The translations under genes and the position numbers were made by a program. A stretch of 49,443 nucleotides of DNA from an uncultured Planctomycetales bacterium (GTDB taxonomy: Bacteria; Planctomycetota; Planctomycetia; Isosphaerales; Isosphaeraceae), in the NCBI GenBank assembly GCA_903926465.1, contig CAIYJE010000008.1:1-49443 (forward strand). The letters run 5' to 3'. This document shows positions 33,701 to 41,792 of the stretch, piece after piece; position 1 is the first letter of the stretch, and each line of letters starts with the position of its first letter. The notes beneath the pieces are model-generated. The model was not told where the DNA came from. It made no database searches and saw only the letters and a program-made list of their open reading frames with translations.

Positions 33701-34557
33701 GAATTGCGGATCTGGACGCCACCATTGAGCCCGGTCCAACCCATCTGCCGGAACTTGGAAAACTTGAGGCGCAGGCAGAGCGACTGGTGGCTCGCCTGGG
33801 TCGCTTGAATAAACCCAATAGTCTGATCGGACCACCTTCTCCTGGATTTGAAGTGGTGGAACCGGGGGTTCGGCCAACGGCGCTGCTGGCTGAGATCCGG
33901 ACCTCAGACGGTTCCACCGAACCAATTGAAGGGGATCATCGCACTCCAGCAGGCTGGATGGCCTTTGGTGACCCGCTCAACGTCGTGGGGTTGGACCGAG
34001 ATCGGGTCCACACCGGCAGCGGTGCGTTGCGTCTCAATGCCCGGGTTGCCCCCGCTTTGGTGGTTAGCGAGCCGTTTCTGCCACCCGGCGGGGCCGCGCT
34101 CATCATCCATAGCTGGTTCAAGGCCGACCGCGAGGGAATGGTGCGGGTGTGGGTTGAAAGCGAGGCTGCGGGCGTCCTGAATTCCAGGCTTGCGGAGGTT
34201 CCGGTAACCACCGACTGGAGCGAGCGTCTGGTCCGAATTTCCGGGCTTCCTCCTGAGGGGCTGGATACGCTCAGGCTTCGCTATGAGTGGCTGGGCTCCA
34301 CCCCGAGCACGCTCTGGATCGACGATGTGACGGTGGAAGGGCAAGGGCCTTCCGAGCCCAGTCGGCGTACTCAGCGTGTATTGCTCGAGGCGTTGCAGGC
34401 GTTCAGAGCAAGACGCTATGCCGATTTTGCCCGGCTTCTCGGGTCGCATCGGGTGCGGACCGCAACCCAGCGCCTGGCCAGCGGCGAGAGTTCCGACTTG
34501 ATTCGAACCGGCCAGGCTGCAGACTCTGACCTACCTCCCGAACGACGAGTTCGGTAA
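30727..34557 (+). CDS. Large secreted protein with GHL10-like glycoside-hydrolase-type TIM barrel
   Basis: A 1276-residue protein from the ATG at 30727 with a signal peptide (basic N-terminus, then SAALVFAFASLHLPLAFSSF). Residues about 35-500 are beta-rich and include a P-domain-like jelly roll (KPHRLRVTLTGGHPDALGVA). At about 510-800 a TIM-barrel segment begins with LTRFGGVIEGTSTVDMIVRT and RNLISYARSCGATAMVLPDH, and continues with LLAAQGMSSWISLDL and LHGVVIRMG. This resembles the GHL10/DUF187 family of putative glycoside hydrolases. The C-terminal about 200 residues hold a carbohydrate-binding-module-like domain (DRVHTGSGALRLNARVA, then WIDDVTVEG). Catalytic acids cannot be assigned with confidence. 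It is followed after 71 bases by a TIM-barrel isomerase-like gene on the same strand. Confidence 0.75.
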   Translation: MLNPRRRIRNSWSAALVFAFASLHLPLAFSSFSPGRNNGKVEKGENSVRLTLEITWGPHGLPQLPDAEAGQGPAGVQDAVLFEMGDGRVLDGKSIAAHAGFEPGPSVTNQAVWSLGRTTAGGVRLRVESAPSANFYVTAGGQRTQFSLSGLVDGTQRSLPQFPIQVSVKRLDWDELEVRLPEGNGLVSAGAQVPVTVGFNILSAEAEPITLRYRADLKPVGGGDAVWRYPGGAEAVTTNSAVPPVRRFDVAMPVEAGTYVLEVEATWDQAGAQEGTRLTRWLKRKRPGINGVATRRVTLVVPPSTVKGESSTVKLPADDLPGDAVDLGRGHSSHAFASGRSAITAPGRRDWPVPVSTLTAPGFRDRLRDWSGREDLSVLGPVNPSGLAWVASELKVQRPGKPHRLRVTLTGGHPDALGVALLAPSGAEGAVGRVFLDTQVSSSPVEDPKSPVVQSWLVWPDVEHPVVVLCNRGERSEVRVGSIELDEVAEPVSLTESDKAASTRGRGLALDLTGTHALTRFGGVIEGTSTVDMIVRTRNLISYARSCGATAMVLPDHLSDRQPRSRLDGQFLEDSTAPDALHLMLRLLAAQGMSSWISLDLSGTLPGLPAPDSAEAQARNLVRINGNGAVDRRAYQVLHPQVRAAVAQRIEDVVRPGLDQSKLHGVVIRMGAGPTILGLPDTGLDDLTYAAFVRENFPAQEAGRVPAKGTDAPGRFSTRAQFVTTAARTVWLDWRADKLGQVYADWARGVETLAPGLLLGVVTPGVDDGPAGLSARRAERAGLTPDSAWREVGVELKRWPSQTPSLVVFRGSSLTPDALAHDVATSPELDDSVARVTGRGVWLDCGTRAAGTDRLLLQAPPTLGDEPLGHAVAGTDPRWIMIAVETLAGQEERLARFARLFQALPASMDAGPPVPRLSSGVALRSWKANNQTYISLANDSPYEVRQTCFLRTAKGAVVDDLGSGSRLKPVKGEDGTQELVLQLPPFGVTALRIADLDATIEPGPTHLPELGKLEAQAERLVARLGRLNKPNSLIGPPSPGFEVVEPGVRPTALLAEIRTSDGSTEPIEGDHRTPAGWMAFGDPLNVVGLDRDRVHTGSGALRLNARVAPALVVSEPFLPPGGAALIIHSWFKADREGMVRVWVESEAAGVLNSRLAEVPVTTDWSERLVRISGLPPEGLDTLRLRYEWLGSTPSTLWIDDVTVEGQGPSEPSRRTQRVLLEALQAFRARRYADFARLLGSHRVRTATQRLASGESSDLIRTGQAADSDLPPERRVR

Positions 34558-34628
34558 AATCGAACTTTCACGGAGAAAACAACACGAAGTGTCAGGTTGG
34601 TTGCCCGAGGGTGGGCCAGGAGGGGCCG

Positions 34629-35393
34629 GTGTTTGTCGCCTGCAGCACGCTTTGCTTCGCAGGTTTGCCGCTTGATGCGGTCCTGCGACGCATGATCGAA
34701 TTTGAATTCAACAAGATTGAACTGGCCATTCACGAACAAGGCCCGCACTTGCGGCCTTCGGAAGTCACAGATAATCCAGAAGCCGCGCTGCTCCAGTTGC
34801 GGGCCGGACCAAGCCTGACCGTGTCTTCTCTGGACCTCGATTTTGGTCCAGTGGATTCCGAGACTTTGCGGAAACGGTTTTCCGCGATGTGCCGATTCGC
34901 TCGTGGGCTAACCGTGGCCGTTCTGAGTGTTCCAGCCGCTGCGCGGGGAACATCGTTCGATGCCGAGGTCCAGCGGCTGAAAGGACTTGTGGACATTGCA
35001 CGGCGGGAGGGGTTGGTTGTGGCCGTTCCCACGCACCGTGATGCAATTACCGCCATTCCGCAGGATGCCAAGCGGCTTTGTGATGCCGTGCCCGGCCTGG
35101 GCCTGGTTCTAGACCCTGGCCATATTCTGAACGGCCCGCACCAGAGCGAAGACTATGACGAACTGTTCCCGTACGCCAAGAACGTCCACCTGCGAGATTC
35201 CGGCAAGAAGCCGGGCGAACTCCAGGTGCGCGTGGGTCAGGGGCAAATTGAGTACGGCCGGATTGTGAACATGCTGGAACGCGTGGGCTACAACCGGAGC
35301 CTGACAGTGGCCATCTTTGATCGGCCTGAAAATGATTTTGACGTGGAGCTGGAAGTGCGCAAGCTCAAATTGCTGATCGAGAGCCTGCTCTGA
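34629..35393 (+). CDS. Sugar phosphate isomerase/epimerase-like TIM barrel
   Basis: A 254-residue protein of the xylose-isomerase-like/AP-endonuclease-2 TIM-barrel superfamily. GTG at 34629 is preferred because AGGAGG lies five bases upstream and gives the usual MFVACSTLCFAG start; a GTG at 34611 is an alternative. Barrel strands seen: VACSTLCFAGLPLDAVLRRM, FNKIELAI, VAVLSVPAA, GLVVAVPTHRDAI, LGLVLDPGHILNGP and KNVHLRDSGKK, where the acidic and His residues (E37-like, H, D of LDPGH, H of VHLRD) correspond to the metal-binding positions of the family. It is cytoplasmic and probably acts on a sugar. It forms a unit with the upstream secreted protein and ends at a strong terminator. Confidence 0.85.
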   Translation: MFVACSTLCFAGLPLDAVLRRMIEFEFNKIELAIHEQGPHLRPSEVTDNPEAALLQLRAGPSLTVSSLDLDFGPVDSETLRKRFSAMCRFARGLTVAVLSVPAAARGTSFDAEVQRLKGLVDIARREGLVVAVPTHRDAITAIPQDAKRLCDAVPGLGLVLDPGHILNGPHQSEDYDELFPYAKNVHLRDSGKKPGELQVRVGQGQIEYGRIVNMLERVGYNRSLTVAIFDRPENDFDVELEVRKLKLLIESLL

Positions 35394-35483
35394 GGTTGAT
35401 CCCTCAAGGTTTGAGAGCCGGTTTCAGAACTGCCTTTATCAAGGGTTTTGAAATCTGTTCATGGCAATCGCCTAAAATTTCAT

Positions 35484-35526
35484 CAGGACAGACTTCCAGT
35501 TTACTGGGAGCCTGTCCTGTTTTTTC
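35484..35526 (+). terminator. Strong Rho-independent terminator
   Basis: A two-part stem: an outer 8-base arm (35484-35491 with 35512-35519), then an inner 8-base arm pairing CTTCCAGT with ACTGGGAG (one G-T wobble) around a two-base loop, followed by a T6 run ending at about 35525. It lies 90 bases after the epimerase stop. Confidence 0.92.
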
Positions 35527-35815
35527 TGGGAGTTGGCCGGTGGGCTGGTTCACAGCTTTTGAAGTTGCGGTGTGGGGGTGAAAGCCTCCCCAAAAAAGCC
35601 GCGGACGCTGCACTCCTCACCGCCGGTTGCATGAGCGAGGGATTTTGCTTCCTTGCGCGTTTATCAGGGGTTTCGGCCCGAACAAAGCGAAGCCGTAAGC
35701 GATCCACTGGCTGGCGCTTTGGGCTCGGATTCGGAGAAGCAGCCCAGGTTTACGCGACGGGCTCATAATTCAGGCGTGTTCTCCAGCAAAATCGGAGAAA
35801 GCGCAACTTCAGAAT

Positions 35816-38800
35816 TCACGGCTTGGGCCACAAACGCTGGCTGATCGGCGTGGTCCAACCCAGTCGCAAGTTTTCCAGGTGGTGCTCAATCTGATCAAGT
35901 TCCCAGATCTGGACAATCTTGTCGTCGCCGGCGCTGGCGAGGTATCGCCCTTCGCGGTCGAAGGCAATGGGGCCCACCGAGCCAACGTGGGGCGGGAATT
36001 TGAGTAACCGGGTTGGCTGTTCTTGACCCGACAGATTGGGAGCGAGCGGCAGAGACCAGAGATCGAGTGTGCCCCGCTGGTCGCCCACCGCCAGGGTGTT
36101 GCTGTTGGGGGCAAAGGCCAGGGCCGTGATCCTGCCCCTGGCTTCACCCTCGGTTCCCTTGATGGAAAAGCGGGCGATTCCGGTGGTGGGGCTGAGCACT
36201 TTCACCGTACCGTCCGCCATTCCACAGGCCAGCCAGTGCCCATCGCGGCTCAGTGCCAGGCTGGTGTAATTTCCGCTCGTGGCCGACCATGCCTGACGCG
36301 TGGCCACAACCAGTCCGCTGGCGGTTTCGGTCAGACTCCAGGCATGCAAAGTGCCTTCAAAGTCCAGCAGGTAGAGTGCGGACCCCTGTGGATCAAGTGC
36401 CAGTGCCTGCCAACCCACCGGCCCCCTGGGCCCGGGGCCCTCACCCCGTTCTCGGCCTCTGCGCGAACCACCAGGCCGAACTCGTTCGAACTCAGGAATT
36501 TGAACGCGCTGGAGCCTGTTGGGTTGGTTGGAATTCCACAGGACCACCTCTCCTCCCTGAGAGATTGCCAGCCGATTGCCGGAATCGCCCTGGGAATAGG
36601 TAATCCAGGAAGGAGGCCGGCGCATCTGGGTCCGCCGGAAGGCCTCCAGCATGGTTCCCTGCACAATGATGGCCGAGCCACCAACCAGCGTCGGGGTTTG
36701 GAGCATGGACGCAATGTTGGGGGGCGACGGAAGTTCCAGGTCTCGGCTGGAAGCCGCCGGTACTGCGTCGCTGAAGCGTAAGAAGTTGTTATTGGCAAGC
36801 AGTTCAAAGGGACGGAGGTCGAGTCCTTCCATGCCGATTGAGAGCAGCTTTCCTTGCTTGTCGTAAACCAAGAAACCGGGGCCACGTGGTCCAGTCAGGG
36901 TCCGTCCCATGCTGGGGCCTTTGGAAGGCGACCAGAGCCGGGTCTGCCCGTTCCAATCTCCAACCGATAGCGCACCTTCTGGGCCAAAGGCCACGGAATT
37001 GATCCGGTTGTCAAACCCAGACAGCGTGGAGCGGCCCACCGGTTCGATGATCTGCCAGCGTGCGGTCACGGTGTTGGTGGTTGCGGCCAGCGTGGTGCCG
37101 TCTGGGCTGAATTTGAGGTCGAGTACGGCGGCAGGGGCCTGGAGCGCGGCCACCAGGGTGTTGGTGGCTACGTCCCACACCTCAATACCGGTGGAACCGC
37201 CGGCCAGGGCGAGCAGGCTTCCATCGGGACTGAAGGTCAGGGTTCGAACCGTGGACTGGTGGTGGTAAAGGCCTGGCAGAGATGCATGCGTGGACCCTTC
37301 CCAGATCCGGATACTGCCATCACCAAGGGCTGCGGCCAGCAACTGATTGGGGCCCAGGGTCAGGGCGGTGATGTTTCCTGGAATTCCCTCAATGGCGCTC
37401 GATTTCAAGCCGGTCTCGGCATCGAACAGTGTGACGGTGCTGCCCGCCTCGGGGGCCTGGAACTGGAGCCAGCTCTGCGCAATGGTCTGGCTATCGGGTC
37501 CAATTGCCAGCAGCGGGATATCCGGGAACCGGGCCGGCTGAACGGTGGATTCCGACGTTGGCGGTTCCGCCAGGGTGGCCAGCGGTTGGCTTGGGTTCGA
37601 AAAGTCCCAGAGCACCGCCCTGAGTGAGAGAAATGGTCGTCCCCCCGGCCCTGGTGCGCGGCCAGGCCCGGTGGGCCCCGGTCTTGCCTGCCGTTCCAGA
37701 GTGATCAGGCGGCGGCCATCGGGCGTGGCCTGGATCGCCTCGATTTGCCGGTCTGGCAGGGCGATTTCGTCATGAATGGTTCCGGTGCGGGGCTCGATTC
37801 TGCGCACTCCCTGGCCATTTGGCCAGATGGTGGCCAGGAACGATCCAGATACGGCGATACCGGTCCCCAGCCGCTGGCCGCCGCCCCGGCCCGGTGGTCG
37901 GGATGGTGCATTTGGTCGGCCTGGAGCACCGGAGGGGAACCAAGGAAGATCGATGCGCTGGCTTAGCTCACCATCGGCCAGGCCATGCAGGGCAATGCTT
38001 TCGGCATTCTCAGCCAGGGACGCCAGGGTCGGCGGGTTGGCGGCGGGCGTGAAGACGGTGCCCCAGGTGGGTCCGGTTTCCACGGCGGTCCGGGGTTCCA
38101 CGTCGCGGAGGGCCAGGAACGCCACGGCTTCTTCGCGGAGTCGGGCCTGGAGATCCAAGTCGGCCGTGAGAGAGGCCGACTCTTTGAGCCGGTTCAGCCC
38201 TTGATTTCGTCGTTCGGGCAATGCCGACAGGCGGATGACGGTCGATTCTCGCCAGAGTTGCTGGGCGCGGGCAGCTTCTGAGTGTTGGATGGCGGCCCGG
38301 ACTTGTTTCATGGCCGTTGCGGTCTGCTCTTGCGCAGCCACGGCCGTGTTTCGCTCATTCAGCACCCGCAGGTAGGCCCAGGTGGCCACGGTCAGCACAA
38401 TAGCGGCGGCTGTTGCAGAGATGCTTGACGAGAAGGGATGGCGGCGGGCGAACCGGATCAACCGGCCAACAGGACCGATGCGACGGGCTCTCACCGGTTC
38501 GGAAGCCAGGTACCGGGTCAGGTCCTCGGCCAGTGCCTCAGACGATTCGTACCGATCCACGGGTCGCTTGGACATCGCCTTCAGGATGATCGTTTCCAGA
38601 TCGCGTGGCGTCCGGGGCGTAATTTTGCGTGGGGGAAGCGGATCCTTGGTCCGGATTTGCTCAATCACTTCCGCGCTGGTGGCACCGTCAAACGCGGGCC
38701 GCAGGGTCAGCATCTCGTAGAGCGTGGCCCCCAGGCTGTAAACGTCGGTTCGGGGGTCAACCGGCTGCGCGGCCGCCTGTTCTGGGCTCATGTACCGGGG

Positions 38801-39787
38801 GGTACCGACCGGCCCCGTGGCATGTGTGTGAGACTGGCCCGGATCGGTGGCGCGGCTGGCCAGTCCGAAGTCTGCAATCCAGGTGTTTCCGCGTTCATCC
38901 ACCAGCAAGTTGGACGGTTTGATGTCGCGGTGAATCACCCCCCGGCGATGGGCGTAGGCTAACCCCTCGGCCGCCTGCTTACCGGCCTGGGCCACCCAAC
39001 GATAGTAGCTTGAGCCCGTGGGAGGGGTGTATGGCGTTGTCAGATCGTCATCGGGCGGAATCCGAATGCCAAGACGACTGGTACGGCTGGAACTCTGAAC
39101 CCAGGAGGCGGTGGCGTCGGTCAAGGATCGGCGATCCATGGCCGCACGGGATTGGTCCGGCCCCTGTGTCAACGGTTCGGTGAGGGGAGCACCAGGGGTG
39201 GCTCTGGGGGTGGGCCGTGAGTCCGAGGGGTCGGCTCCACTGGGACCGCTTCTGGTTTGTTTCAGAAGCTTGATAACCCGGTCCAGCCCCGAGCCCTCAA
39301 TCCGTTGCATGGCGTAATAGCAGAGGCTGCCAACCTGACCTACGTCAAAGACTGGTACGATATAGGTGTGATGCAGGCCGGCCGCGGTTTTTGCCTCGTT
39401 CAGAAACCGCCGGCGGCTATTGGAATCGGGAGCAGCCGCATATCCCAGCACTTTGAGGGCTACCGGTCGATCTAGATCGACGTGGACCGCCTCGTAAACA
39501 ATACCCATGCCGCCGCGTCCGAGTTCGCGGACAATGCGGTAGCCGGCCACGCGGCGGCCGGCTCGGAGTGAACCGGACTCGCCCCGGCTGTCTCCCACCA
39601 GTCCGCGAACCAAGGCCAGCCCTTCAAACGCTTCCCGCAGTTCCATTTCCAGATCTGGATAGCGGGCCGCAAACTCTTCGGGGTCGGGCGCTTCGCCCGC
39701 TTCCGCAAGCGTGAGGTAAGCCTCGATCGCTTCACCCAGGCATTCTTCGTGTTCAGTCGGATTGGAATCGGCACCGGGCAAGCTCAT
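35816..39787 (-). CDS. Membrane Ser/Thr protein kinase with C-terminal WD40 propeller
   Basis: A 1323-residue Hanks-type kinase from the ATG at 39787 (MSLPGADSNPTE, AAGGGG upstream). After a short N-terminal helical region (10-70), the kinase domain shows the G-loop GRGGMG (90-95), catalytic Lys112 in VALKVL, HRDIKPSN (286-293), DFG (306-308), GTPRYMSPEQ (328-337) and a DVYSLG block. An unusual insert of about 80 low-complexity residues (about 175-258, Pro/Ser/Thr/Asp-rich) splits the N- and C-lobes. A transmembrane helix follows at about 454-474, then a coiled region, then an external part with many WD40-like units (IRIWEGSTHASL, IEVWDVATNTLV, LDLWSLPL, VQIWELDQIEHH). It probably senses an outside ligand or protein through the propeller. 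It is transcribed after sigma factor and lectin-like genes. Confidence 0.93.
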   Translation of the reverse strand: MSLPGADSNPTEHEECLGEAIEAYLTLAEAGEAPDPEEFAARYPDLEMELREAFEGLALVRGLVGDSRGESGSLRAGRRVAGYRIVRELGRGGMGIVYEAVHVDLDRPVALKVLGYAAAPDSNSRRRFLNEAKTAAGLHHTYIVPVFDVGQVGSLCYYAMQRIEGSGLDRVIKLLKQTRSGPSGADPSDSRPTPRATPGAPLTEPLTQGPDQSRAAMDRRSLTDATASWVQSSSRTSRLGIRIPPDDDLTTPYTPPTGSSYYRWVAQAGKQAAEGLAYAHRRGVIHRDIKPSNLLVDERGNTWIADFGLASRATDPGQSHTHATGPVGTPRYMSPEQAAAQPVDPRTDVYSLGATLYEMLTLRPAFDGATSAEVIEQIRTKDPLPPRKITPRTPRDLETIILKAMSKRPVDRYESSEALAEDLTRYLASEPVRARRIGPVGRLIRFARRHPFSSSISATAAAIVLTVATWAYLRVLNERNTAVAAQEQTATAMKQVRAAIQHSEAARAQQLWRESTVIRLSALPERRNQGLNRLKESASLTADLDLQARLREEAVAFLALRDVEPRTAVETGPTWGTVFTPAANPPTLASLAENAESIALHGLADGELSQRIDLPWFPSGAPGRPNAPSRPPGRGGGQRLGTGIAVSGSFLATIWPNGQGVRRIEPRTGTIHDEIALPDRQIEAIQATPDGRRLITLERQARPGPTGPGRAPGPGGRPFLSLRAVLWDFSNPSQPLATLAEPPTSESTVQPARFPDIPLLAIGPDSQTIAQSWLQFQAPEAGSTVTLFDAETGLKSSAIEGIPGNITALTLGPNQLLAAALGDGSIRIWEGSTHASLPGLYHHQSTVRTLTFSPDGSLLALAGGSTGIEVWDVATNTLVAALQAPAAVLDLKFSPDGTTLAATTNTVTARWQIIEPVGRSTLSGFDNRINSVAFGPEGALSVGDWNGQTRLWSPSKGPSMGRTLTGPRGPGFLVYDKQGKLLSIGMEGLDLRPFELLANNNFLRFSDAVPAASSRDLELPSPPNIASMLQTPTLVGGSAIIVQGTMLEAFRRTQMRRPPSWITYSQGDSGNRLAISQGGEVVLWNSNQPNRLQRVQIPEFERVRPGGSRRGRERGEGPGPRGPVGWQALALDPQGSALYLLDFEGTLHAWSLTETASGLVVATRQAWSATSGNYTSLALSRDGHWLACGMADGTVKVLSPTTGIARFSIKGTEGEARGRITALAFAPNSNTLAVGDQRGTLDLWSLPLAPNLSGQEQPTRLLKFPPHVGSVGPIAFDREGRYLASAGDDKIVQIWELDQIEHHLENLRLGWTTPISQRLWPKP

Positions 39788-39861
39788 GGCTTTCCCCTTC
39801 GCCAGGAAGATCGTGGCTACCAATCAAAATTAGCGTCAAACACTGGGAACAGGGCCTGATC

Positions 39862-40248
39862 TTATGATCTCCGGGTAATCCGGATATCCACTTCCCCCCG
39901 ATTGTTCCAGCGCAGCCAGGGGGCATCGTTGGCAAAACAAAGTAGTTCGCCAGACACCGTGGGCGTCAGGTTGCAATGCCGACCGATCAAGAAAAAATTG
40001 GCTCGGCGTTTATCCAAAGAGCCGATCAGTGAACACCAGTTTGCACCTGGCAAATTCAGGAAACGCTCATTCACGCCATGAAACCAGGTGGGGGTGGAAT
40101 ACCCATCGGCCGTGGCCCGATACCGAGAATCAAACCAGATGCCGCTGGACTCAAAGTGGTACTCTGCCCCAGCCTCCAGAGAGACTCCGGTTGAGTTCCA
40201 TCGGTCTCGTGCATAGATCACAACGGTGACCGATTCGCCAACGTTCAT
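39862..40248 (-). CDS. LecA/PA-IL-like lectin-fold protein
   Basis: A 128-residue protein starting at the ATG 40248, which overlaps the sigma-factor stop codon (ATGA), indicating translational coupling. The layout resembles the LecA (PA-IL) galactose lectin: VTVVIYARDRWNSTGVSLEA, AGAEYHFESSGIWFD, a middle loop with WCSLIGSL, then the C-terminal GELLCFANDAP followed by NNRGEVDIRI. In LecA the calcium site is built from Asp in the YNDVP segment and the Asn pair of the following NNSG; here D108 and N115-N116 align with these. No signal peptide is present, so it probably acts in the cytoplasm or as an adaptor. A carbohydrate or glycoconjugate ligand is inference. Confidence 0.7.
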   Translation of the reverse strand: MNVGESVTVVIYARDRWNSTGVSLEAGAEYHFESSGIWFDSRYRATADGYSTPTWFHGVNERFLNLPGANWCSLIGSLDKRRANFFLIGRHCNLTPTVSGELLCFANDAPWLRWNNRGEVDIRITRRS

Positions 40249-40871
40249 ACGCGATCGATCCTTTTCTTGAGCGACTTGAGGCCACGGGCCCAGAGGCCAC
40301 GCACGACCTTGCGACTGACACCAAGTTGCTGACCGATGGCCTCAAACGAGAGGTTGTCGGCATGGTAGAGCCAGAGCACTTCCGCCTCGGTCTCGGGTAG
40401 ATCGGCAATGGCGTCTGCCAAGAGAACCGTCAATTCTCGTCGGCTGGCGTCTTCGCTGGGGCTGGTTTGTGAAAGGGCCAGCACATCCAGCAGCCGGCCA
40501 CCCCCTTCGGAATCTCGATGGGCGGCAAGGTCAAACGGGCCATCCAGCGGAACCGCGCCGGTGGCGCCAGCTCGTTTGGCACGGTTGTGGTAACGCCCCA
40601 GATCGGCCAGCTTTTGCCCCACCAGTTTGCGGAGCCAGCCCACCAGGGCGGCTTCGTTTTGGCCAGTGAACTGGGGAAACTGCCTGACCACCTCCACCAG
40701 GGCTTCCTGAACCACGTCCGAAAGCTCAACACGTTCACGCAGTCGCGGTCCGAGCCCGGTGCGAACCACCAATCGCAGGTAATTTCGGTAGAGCGCGCAC
40801 AGTTCCCCCAGGGCCTCTTGCTGACCGGCGCGTGCTCGAGCCATGAGTTCGATCGGGCTCGGGCTGCTCAT
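40245..40871 (-). CDS. ECF-type RNA polymerase sigma factor
   Basis: A 208-residue sigma-70-family factor from the ATG at 40871 (MSSPSPIEL, AAGGA nine bases upstream). Region 2 runs from about 10 to 100, with ELSDVVQEALVEVVRQFPQF, AALVGWLRKLVGQKLAD and the polymerase-binding helix. Region 4 (about 145-205) has LADAIADLPETEAEVLWLYH and a helix-turn-helix ADNLSFEAIGQQLGVSRKVV. The long linker with Gly/Asp (PLDGPFDLAAHRDSEGGGRL) is typical of planctomycete ECF factors that sit beside Hanks-type kinases. It heads a unit with the LecA-like protein (four-base overlap) and the WD40 kinase (74-base gap). No anti-sigma gene is seen, so kinase phosphorylation may control it. Confidence 0.93.
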   Translation of the reverse strand: MSSPSPIELMARARAGQQEALGELCALYRNYLRLVVRTGLGPRLRERVELSDVVQEALVEVVRQFPQFTGQNEAALVGWLRKLVGQKLADLGRYHNRAKRAGATGAVPLDGPFDLAAHRDSEGGGRLLDVLALSQTSPSEDASRRELTVLLADAIADLPETEAEVLWLYHADNLSFEAIGQQLGVSRKVVRGLWARGLKSLKKRIDRV

Positions 40872-41001
40872 CGAGACCGATCCTTTCCAAACACTCCCAG
40901 GTTCCCGAGTTCCATTGCCATACAACTATCATCCGAACTTCACCCACAAGGTGGCAAGAGTTGAGGGTTTAAGACTCGAAATCTCAAGGAACGCTGGGCG
41001 C

Positions 41002-41040
41002 AAAAAAACCCGCTTCGATCCCTGGATGGATCGACGCGGG
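41002..41040 (-). terminator. Rho-independent terminator of the PEP-CTERM gene
   Basis: Read on the minus strand, a 13-base stem (41028-41040 with 41009-41021, one mismatch) around a six-base loop is followed by a seven-base T run (A7 at 41002-41008 on the plus strand). It lies about 42 bases after the stop of the gene at 41082. Confidence 0.92.
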
Positions 41041-41081
41041 TCGTGAACTTTGGTCAGGCCAGGTTGGCAAACTCAGCCAGT

Positions 41082-41792
41082 TCAGGCGAGCTTGGAGCCA
41101 CGGCCGAACCGCTTCTTGAGGCCAAAACCAACGATTGCCGTAGCGAACAAAGCAATGGTGGTTGGCTCAGGAATTGGGGGGCCAGGGCTGGTGGTGAGGT
41201 GGGCCTGAGCGGTGGTGCGACCGCCATTGGTGGTCGAAGGAACCAGTGAAACCTGAGGGTCAAGAACACTCAGATTGTTGATGAACGAGCCGGTCAGGAA
41301 CGAGCTGTACTTGATCGGATCGAAGGTCGCCACCACGCCGGACTGGCTGGAACCGGCGATGGTGCCGTTCAGGAATCCAGTGATGGTGATCGGAGACTCG
41401 TTCGGGGTGGGGCTGGTTCCGTCAACGTTCAGGGTGGTGTACGTCAGCGAGAACGGTGTCTGGTTGTAGGTGGTGCTGATGCCCGATGGCAAGTAGCCAA
41501 CGACAAAGCTGCCCAGGCTGAAGGCGGAAGGCGTGGTGAACGCGCCCGACACTTCAGGAATGAAGCTGATCACATTGGGACCCGTGATGCCGGTCAGGCC
41601 GATCGAACCGGAGGTCGCATAGTTCATCGAGCTCGGAACCGAAATTGGCGCCGTGGTCGCAGCCGTTGTGGTTGCGTCCGTCGTCGACGTGGTGTCAATG
41701 GTGCTAGCACCAGCGCTGTGGGCCATGAGGGCACAAACGCCCAGGCTGGCAACGGTCGACCGCAGTACGGCCCATCTACCTGAATTCAACAT
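41082..41792 (-). CDS. PEP-CTERM sorting-signal protein
   Basis: A 236-residue secreted protein from the ATG at 41792, preceded by AGGAGG. A signal peptide (MLNSGRWAVLRSTVASLGVC, then ALMAHSAGAS) is followed by a Thr-rich stretch and a beta-rich body (SGAFTTPSAFSLGSFVVGYL, then FSLTYTTLNVDGTSPTPNES). The C-terminus is a clear PEP-CTERM signal: PIPEPTTIALFATAIVGFGL then KKRFGRGSKLA, i.e. the PEP motif, a hydrophobic helix and a basic tail. Exosortase substrates of this kind are cut and attached outside the cell; no exosortase gene is in the window. The body resembles generic PEP-CTERM choice-of-anchor domains. It is a monocistronic gene with its own terminator. Confidence 0.92.
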   Translation of the reverse strand: MLNSGRWAVLRSTVASLGVCALMAHSAGASTIDTTSTTDATTTAATTAPISVPSSMNYATSGSIGLTGITGPNVISFIPEVSGAFTTPSAFSLGSFVVGYLPSGISTTYNQTPFSLTYTTLNVDGTSPTPNESPITITGFLNGTIAGSSQSGVVATFDPIKYSSFLTGSFINNLSVLDPQVSLVPSTTNGGRTTAQAHLTTSPGPPIPEPTTIALFATAIVGFGLKKRFGRGSKLA

